A DNA stretch of 13,402 nt, taken from contig CAMTDY010000065.1 in NCBI GenBank assembly GCA_947070915.1, positions 1 to 13,402 of the forward strand. The letters run 5' to 3'. The first letter of the stretch is position 1. Each line of letters opens with the position of its first letter. The notes below the pieces were generated by a model. It was given only the letters and a program-made list of their open reading frames with translations, was not told the DNA's origin and did no database searches. Made by a program: the position numbers and the translations under genes. This document shows positions 12,594-13,402 of this stretch, piece after piece. The DNA is from an uncultured Roseburia sp. (GTDB lineage: Bacteria; Bacillota; Clostridia; Lachnospirales; Lachnospiraceae).

Positions 12594-13402
12594 CTATCTG
12601 GAAAGACGCATTGTCATGCTGAACAAATGCTCATCAATGTCCTTCGTCATGGCAAGGGCCTCGTCAATATCATAGTGGCAGAAATGCCCGTCGCGATAAG
12701 CTACCACCCGGTTGGTCTGGCCTTCCAGAAGGAGATCCACCGCCAGCGCCCCCATAGCAGAAGCATAGACACGGTCACGGCAGGTGGGATTACCGCCCCG
12801 CTGGATGTGTCCGATCACCGTGGCACGGGTCTCGATCCCGGTAGCTTTTTCAATCCTCTCAGCCATGCCATAGGAATCTCCGATTCCCTCTGCATTTACA
12901 ATAATATGATGTTTTTTCCCGATCCTTCTCTTGGCGCGGATCTTCTCGATGATCTTCTGCTCATCGTTGTCATAGCGCTCCGGAATAAGAACATACTCAG
13001 AACCGTTGCTGATTCCGCACCAGAGGGCAATATGTCCTGCTGTCCGCCCCATAACCTCTATAATACTGCAGCGCTCATGGGATGCGGATGTATCCCTTAC
13101 TTTATCAATGGCTTCCATCGCCGTGTTGCAGGCAGTATCAAATCCAATGGTATACTCCGTACAGGAAATATCAAGATCGATGGTTCCCGGAACACCAATG
13201 GTATTGATCCCGTTTTCTGACAGCTTCTGGGCGCCGCGGAAAGAACCGTCCCCTCCGATCACGACGATGCCGTCAATCCCATGTTTACGGCAGATGTCTG
13301 CCGCCTTCTTCTGTCCTTCCGGCGTAGTCATTTCCTTACAGCGGGATGTATAGAGGATCGTTCCTCCCTTCTGGACGATATCCGACACACTCATCGTAGC
13401 CA
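12594..13402 (-). CDS. pfkA: 6-phosphofructokinase, ATP-type (partial, 5' end off the right edge)
   Basis: About 269 residues of PfkA are present. They start inside the segment SVSDIVQKGGTILYTSRC, so roughly the first 55-60 residues, with the GGDAPG nucleotide loop, lie outside. Visible family motifs are VVIGGDGSFRGAQKL, GVPGTIDLDISCTEYTIGFD, VRDTSASHERCSIIEVMGR and TRATVIGHIQRGGNP. The enzyme phosphorylates fructose 6-phosphate to the 1,6-bisphosphate in glycolysis. Glycine in GGDGS and in PGTID points to ATP, not pyrophosphate, as donor. The motif TIDND of the E. coli enzyme is TIDLD here: both catalytic-site aspartates remain but the residue between is Leu. The internal ATG at 13394 is not the start, because the frame stays open and homologous beyond it. 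Confidence 0.95.
   Translation of the reverse strand, partial: ATMSVSDIVQKGGTILYTSRCKEMTTPEGQKKAADICRKHGIDGIVVIGGDGSFRGAQKLSENGINTIGVPGTIDLDISCTEYTIGFDTACNTAMEAIDKVRDTSASHERCSIIEVMGRTAGHIALWCGISNGSEYVLIPERYDNDEQKIIEKIRAKRRIGKKHHIIVNAEGIGDSYGMAERIEKATGIETRATVIGHIQRGGNPTCRDRVYASAMGALAVDLLLEGQTNRVVAYRDGHFCHYDIDEALAMTKDIDEHLFSMTMRLSR

Noticed and set aside
12627..13220. Plus-strand open frame of 197 codons
   Set aside because: It is antisense to pfkA and has no motif or ribosome binding site.
1..13402. CRISPR array, rRNA, tRNA or transposase genes
   Set aside because: No regularly spaced repeats, no tRNA-like cloverleaf and no transposase motifs were seen on either strand.

Overview
The window looks like chromosomal DNA from a Lachnospiraceae-type member of the Clostridia (Bacillota). 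The grounds are strong AGGAGG-type ribosome binding sites, sigma-A style promoters, compact gene spacing with shared hairpin terminators, a DUF6465-type Lys/Ala-rich protein typical of that family, a LacI-like sensor fused to GGDEF, and a clostridial-type PyrE. This placement comes from gene content only; no marker gene such as rRNA is present.

Positions 1 to about 2397 are the right-hand end of an integrated element, probably a prophage or phage-related element. It carries the start of a small phage-type protein (minus strand, running off the left edge), a divergent TIR-domain protein of the Thoeris ThsB-like family (220-636), a strong hairpin terminator, and a large serine recombinase (902-2353) under its own good promoter. 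The first two genes are visibly more AT-rich than the rest. Right after the recombinase stop codon the sequence changes into the 3' part of a host gene (homology from about 2398 to 2790). This part encodes the end of a SpoIID-like region followed by a peptidoglycan-binding domain. The element therefore appears to have integrated inside that gene, which leaves the 3' part without its start.

Positions 2919-9678 hold four minus-strand genes in a row: a CCA-adding enzyme or poly(A) polymerase with an HD domain, a cytoplasmic LacI-like sensor/GGDEF diguanylate cyclase, the transcription accessory protein Tex, and a lipoprotein of unknown function. The gaps are 67, 38 and 22 bp, so they could be one transcript, starting from a promoter just upstream of the CCA gene and ending at a bidirectional hairpin at 2870-2911.

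Positions 9737-11462 hold pyrE (minus) and, divergent from it, a metallo-beta-lactamase-fold hydrolase (plus). Each has a recognisable promoter and a hairpin terminator. Positions 11524-12486 hold a divergent pair separated by about 250 bp of AT-rich DNA: a very basic DUF6465-like protein (minus) and a small single-pass membrane protein with a very acidic tail (plus). The right edge holds most of a 6-phosphofructokinase gene (minus), whose N-terminal nucleotide-binding segment lies outside the window.

The most interesting part is the left end: a TIR-domain defence-type gene with no visible partner, carried next to the integrase of an element that interrupts a gene with a sporulation/cell-wall type domain.
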